From an uncultured Anaerotruncus sp. (GTDB lineage Bacteria; Bacillota; Clostridia; Oscillospirales; Ruminococcaceae), in contig CAJUJI010000136.1 of assembly GCA_910586875.1 (NCBI GenBank), positions 1 through 7,398 of the forward strand: 7,398 nucleotides of DNA, written 5' to 3'. The notes beneath the pieces are model-generated. The model was given only the letters and a program-made list of their open reading frames with translations, was not told the DNA's origin and searched no databases. A program made the translations under genes and the position numbers. This document shows positions 5,064 through 7,398 of the stretch, one piece after another; positions within the stretch are counted from its first letter, which is position 1; each line of letters starts with the position of its first letter.

Positions 5064-6031
5064 TCGGCGCCTTGCCGCCAGGGCATCCGGCCAAAGCTCC
5101 CTACAATATTTTCAAGCAGGCGGCCGACTCGGTGCGGGGCGGCGTCATCATCGGCCTGGGCAGCCGGCTCCAGGTGTTCCAGTCGGAGCTGATCCGCAAG
5201 ATCACTTCCTTTGACGAGATCGACCTGGAGCTGCCGGCCAAAGAGAAGTGCGCCTTCTTCTGCATCACCAGCGACCAGGACGCCACCTTTGACTTCCTCT
5301 CCTCCCTTTTCTTCTCCTGCCTGTTTATCAAGCTGGTGCGGTATGCGGATTCCATCGGCAAAGGTGGAAGGTGTGATGTGCCGGTGAATTTCATTCTGGA
5401 CGAGCATCCCAACAGCGGCCTCATTTTGGACTTCAACAAAAAAATCTCCGTCACCCGCAGCCGGGCCATCTCGGTGAGCGTGATCTTCCAGAACCTGGCC
5501 CAGATGAAAAACCGGTATCCCAACGATGTCTGGCAGGAGATCATCGGCAACTGTGATGTGCAGATCGCGCTGGGCTGTACCGATGAGGCCACCGCCAAGT
5601 TTTTGAGCGACCGCACCGGGGAGATCACCATCGGCGTCCAGAGCACCGCCCGGCAGCTCTCCTCCTGGCAGGTGAGCAGCTACACCCCCCAGTATCGGGA
5701 GACCAGCGGCCTGGGCCGCCGCAAGCTGATGACCATGGATGAGATCCTGCGGATGCCGTTGGACCAGGAGCTGGTGATCATCCGGGGCCACAATGTCCTC
5801 CAGTGCGAAAAGTTCGACTATTCGCTGCACCCGGACGCACAGCGGCTGGTGAAATCCAGGGCGTCAGAGTATATCCCTGCATGGCGGGCGGAGGAGGAAC
5901 GATCCCCCGCACCAGAACCGCCAGAAGAAAAAGAAGCGGAGAAGCAGTCGGAGGCCGGTGTGCCAGAGCCACCTGCCAAACCAGCCCGCCCACGGAAGAA
6001 ATACCGCAAGCTGGAGGATGCCCCTGAATAG
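5060..6031 (+). pseudogene. virD4: VirD4/TraG type IV coupling protein, C-terminal part (gene broken)
   Basis: This is the C-terminal half of the coupling protein, 323 residues from ATG 5060; family sequence in this frame actually begins at 5012. It contains the Walker B strand VNFILDE (109-115), FQNLAQ (143-148), NRYPNDVWQEIIGNCDVQIALGCTD (151-175) and RTGEI, all standard for TraG/VirD4 and the TraM-recognition C-terminal domain. A proline/glutamate/lysine-rich tail follows over about the last 50 residues. DEHPNSG replaces the more usual DEFPNIG-like sequence after Walker B. Between the two halves, a stretch that in relatives holds a WDNAE..NLLKAL-like region (roughly 40 residues, from memory) is absent. 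The frame change implies a loss of 3n+1 bases. The stop of the first half and this ATG overlap as ATGA, so re-initiation is possible, but the missing core makes a working split protein unlikely. Confidence 0.8.
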
Positions 6032-6034
6032 AAA

Positions 6035-6066
6035 AACCGGCTGCCATTGTTCCCTGACAGCCGGTT
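6035..6066. terminator. Shared intrinsic terminator between virD4 and the DUF4143 ATPase gene
   Basis: A perfect 9-bp stem pairs AACCGGCTG (6035-6043) with CAGCCGGTT (6058-6066) around a 14-base loop. On the - strand it runs into TTTTTCTATTC, giving a good terminator 5 bases past the ATPase stop. On the + strand only CCTTTC follows, so it is weaker in that direction. Confidence 0.75.
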
Positions 6067-6070
6067 CCTT

Positions 6071-7366
6071 TCAAATACAAAAAGCAGCATAAAGAGGGAT
6101 CGTTTTGATTCCGTTTTCAAAACCAAAGTTTCTGACTGCGACCTTGATGGCGTAGGCGGGTGAGTGTGCTTTCATATAGATACTGAGACTTTTCGCTTTG
6201 GTATTATCTGCGGACTTTACCTCAATGGGGATAATACTGCATTCCCTTTGGAGGATAAAGTCCACCTCCGCCCCCCGTTCGGACAGCCAGTAGAAAGCCT
6301 GGTAGCCGTTACAGATCAGCTGATTGCAAATGTAGTTCTCCACCATCCCGCCTTTGAAATCATCCAGCTCGCTGGATAGATAAAGAATGTCTTCCGCTAC
6401 AATATCCTTTTTGGCGCAGAGCAGGCCCACATCGGAAACATAGGTCTTAAAGGCGTCAATGTCCCGGTAATTTTCCAGCGGCTTCTGCGGATTTTCTACC
6501 CGATAGATGCGGCTGACGATACCGGAGAGGGTCAGCCATTCAATGGCGTTCTCAAACTCCGCTGCCCGTCCCCCCGATTTTATCAGCTTATACTGGAACA
6601 GGGTATTCTTTTTGGAAAGTTGGACGGTGATGTTGTCGTACACCAGCCGGGTCTTTTTGATCTCATTGGTTTCGTTGTACTTGCTCATGTCATTCAGGTA
6701 GCCTTGCAGGATGGTCTGCTGGATGTGGCGGATGAGGATGTAGTCCCCGGTTTCCACAAATTTGCTCACACAGTCGGGCATCCCGCCCACCACCAGGAAC
6801 TCCCGATACCGGCGCAGGGCGGCCTCATGGAGGGCAGCGGGCATGGGGCTGTCGTTCTCAAAGCAGGCGTGGATCTGCTCCACCAGTTCCTGTTCCCCGC
6901 AAGCCAGAAGGAACTCCTCCATGTCCATGGGGTACAGGGTCTTGATGTCTACCTTGCCCACCGGGAAGGAGAACTTCCCGCGATTCACCGCCACCCCCAA
7001 AAGACTTCCCGCCGCAATGACATGGTACTCCGGGGCCTGTTCGCAAAAGTATTTCAGAGAGGTCAGCGCCCGTTCGCAGAGCTGGACCTCATCGAAAATG
7101 ATTAGCGTTTTTTCCCGGACGATGGTCTGATTAGCGATTCGGGAAAGAATGGGGATCAAGTAGGAGGGCTCCAGGCTTTCCTCGAAGGTTTTAGCCAGGG
7201 AAGGGGTGGTCTCAAAGTTGAAGTAGGCGACATTTTCATAATGCTCCCGGCCAAAAGCCAGCAGCGAATAGGTTTTGCCCACCTGCCGGGCTCCTTGCAA
7301 AATCAGCGGTTTCCGGTAGGGGCTTTGCTTCCAATCCAAAAGGTATTGGGTTATTTTACGGAACAT
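6071..7366 (-). CDS. AAA ATPase with C-terminal DUF4143 domain
   Basis: A complete 431-residue ATPase of the widespread AAA_14-DUF4143 family, whose biological role is not settled. Walker A is GARQVGKT (25-32), Walker B is LIIFDE (88-93), and AAGSLLG (118-124) is the conserved sensor-like strand of the family. Around 195-215 comes YREFLVVGGMPDCV, typical of the linker to DUF4143. The C-terminal domain has E343 (GGMVENYICNQL), D369 (AEVDFI) and E382-V-K384 (IPIEVKSA), a PD-(D/E)XK nuclease-like arrangement. ATG at 7366-7364 has AAGGGGG on the - strand with an 8-base spacer. The gene has its own start and terminator and runs opposite to the conjugation operon, so it is probably independent cargo. 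Defence or TA-like functions have been proposed for some members, but nothing here proves one. The reading frame is intact. Confidence 0.92.
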   Translation of the reverse strand: MFRKITQYLLDWKQSPYRKPLILQGARQVGKTYSLLAFGREHYENVAYFNFETTPSLAKTFEESLEPSYLIPILSRIANQTIVREKTLIIFDEVQLCERALTSLKYFCEQAPEYHVIAAGSLLGVAVNRGKFSFPVGKVDIKTLYPMDMEEFLLACGEQELVEQIHACFENDSPMPAALHEAALRRYREFLVVGGMPDCVSKFVETGDYILIRHIQQTILQGYLNDMSKYNETNEIKKTRLVYDNITVQLSKKNTLFQYKLIKSGGRAAEFENAIEWLTLSGIVSRIYRVENPQKPLENYRDIDAFKTYVSDVGLLCAKKDIVAEDILYLSSELDDFKGGMVENYICNQLICNGYQAFYWLSERGAEVDFILQRECSIIPIEVKSADNTKAKSLSIYMKAHSPAYAIKVAVRNFGFENGIKTIPLYAAFCI

Positions 7367-7398
7367 CTGGCAGTCCCCCTTTCTTTTCAGTTTTAGTA

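Noticed and set aside
4907..5830. Long open frame on the - strand opposite virD4 (307 codons)
   Set aside because: The + strand frame has unmistakable VirD4 motifs. The antisense frame is a GC-rich shadow without recognisable domains or an SD.
6620..7105. 161-codon + strand frame within the DUF4143 ATPase
   Set aside because: It is a shadow of the - strand gene, whose Walker motifs and C-terminal domain are explicit.
1..7398. tRNA, rRNA, CRISPR array, IS-element ends or ICE attachment sites
   Set aside because: None was seen on reading both strands: no repeated spacer pattern, transposase, integrase, cloverleaf-like segment or paired terminal repeats.

Overview
The window reads as part of a chromosomally carried integrative/conjugative element (ICE), or a decaying remnant of one, from a gut-type Firmicute (Clostridia; Oscillospiraceae or Lachnospiraceae would fit). 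The basis is Firmicute-style ribosome binding sites (AGGAGG), the families present (VirB4-type ATPase, VirD4/TraG coupling protein, small ICE-associated proteins resembling DUF5697 and DUF6100) and the mosaic layout. The conjugation genes are GC-rich, while the toxin-antitoxin stretch at about 324-1845 is visibly richer in A and T. No host housekeeping gene, rRNA or tRNA was seen, so the taxonomic call is soft.

Layout. (1) 1-323: the C-terminal end of a VirB4-like conjugation ATPase, + strand. (2) 324-1845: a toxin-antitoxin island. A RelB/DinJ-type antitoxin and a PIN-domain ribonuclease toxin form a + strand operon that ends in a clear intrinsic terminator. It converges on a second RelB/DinJ antitoxin on the - strand. 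That antitoxin's own toxin seems to have been deleted down to its last ~19 codons. The island ends in a gene-free stretch with three small hairpins in tandem. (3) 1846-6031: a tightly packed + strand operon: a wHTH protein (DUF5697-like), a DUF6100-like protein, a wHTH protein with a PD-(D/E)XK-like motif (possible MOBC/replication-relaxation-type relaxase), and the VirD4/TraG coupling protein. The last is broken by an out-of-frame internal deletion near 5010. (4) 6071-7366, - strand: a complete AAA ATPase with a C-terminal DUF4143 domain. It converges on the virD4 remnant and shares a terminator hairpin with it.

How it fits together. The 1846-6031 block looks like the DNA-processing (relaxosome plus coupling protein) module of the element, and the VirB4 tail belongs to its mating-pore module. 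The TA island sits between the two and would stabilise the element. The broken virD4 and the DUF4143 gene lying directly after it suggest the element can no longer transfer itself, while the PIN system and the ATPase remain as intact cargo. The most notable points are the virD4 deletion, the toxin remnant behind the second antitoxin, the candidate relaxase next to virD4, and structured RNA/DNA elements at 1724-1800 and 3034-3085.
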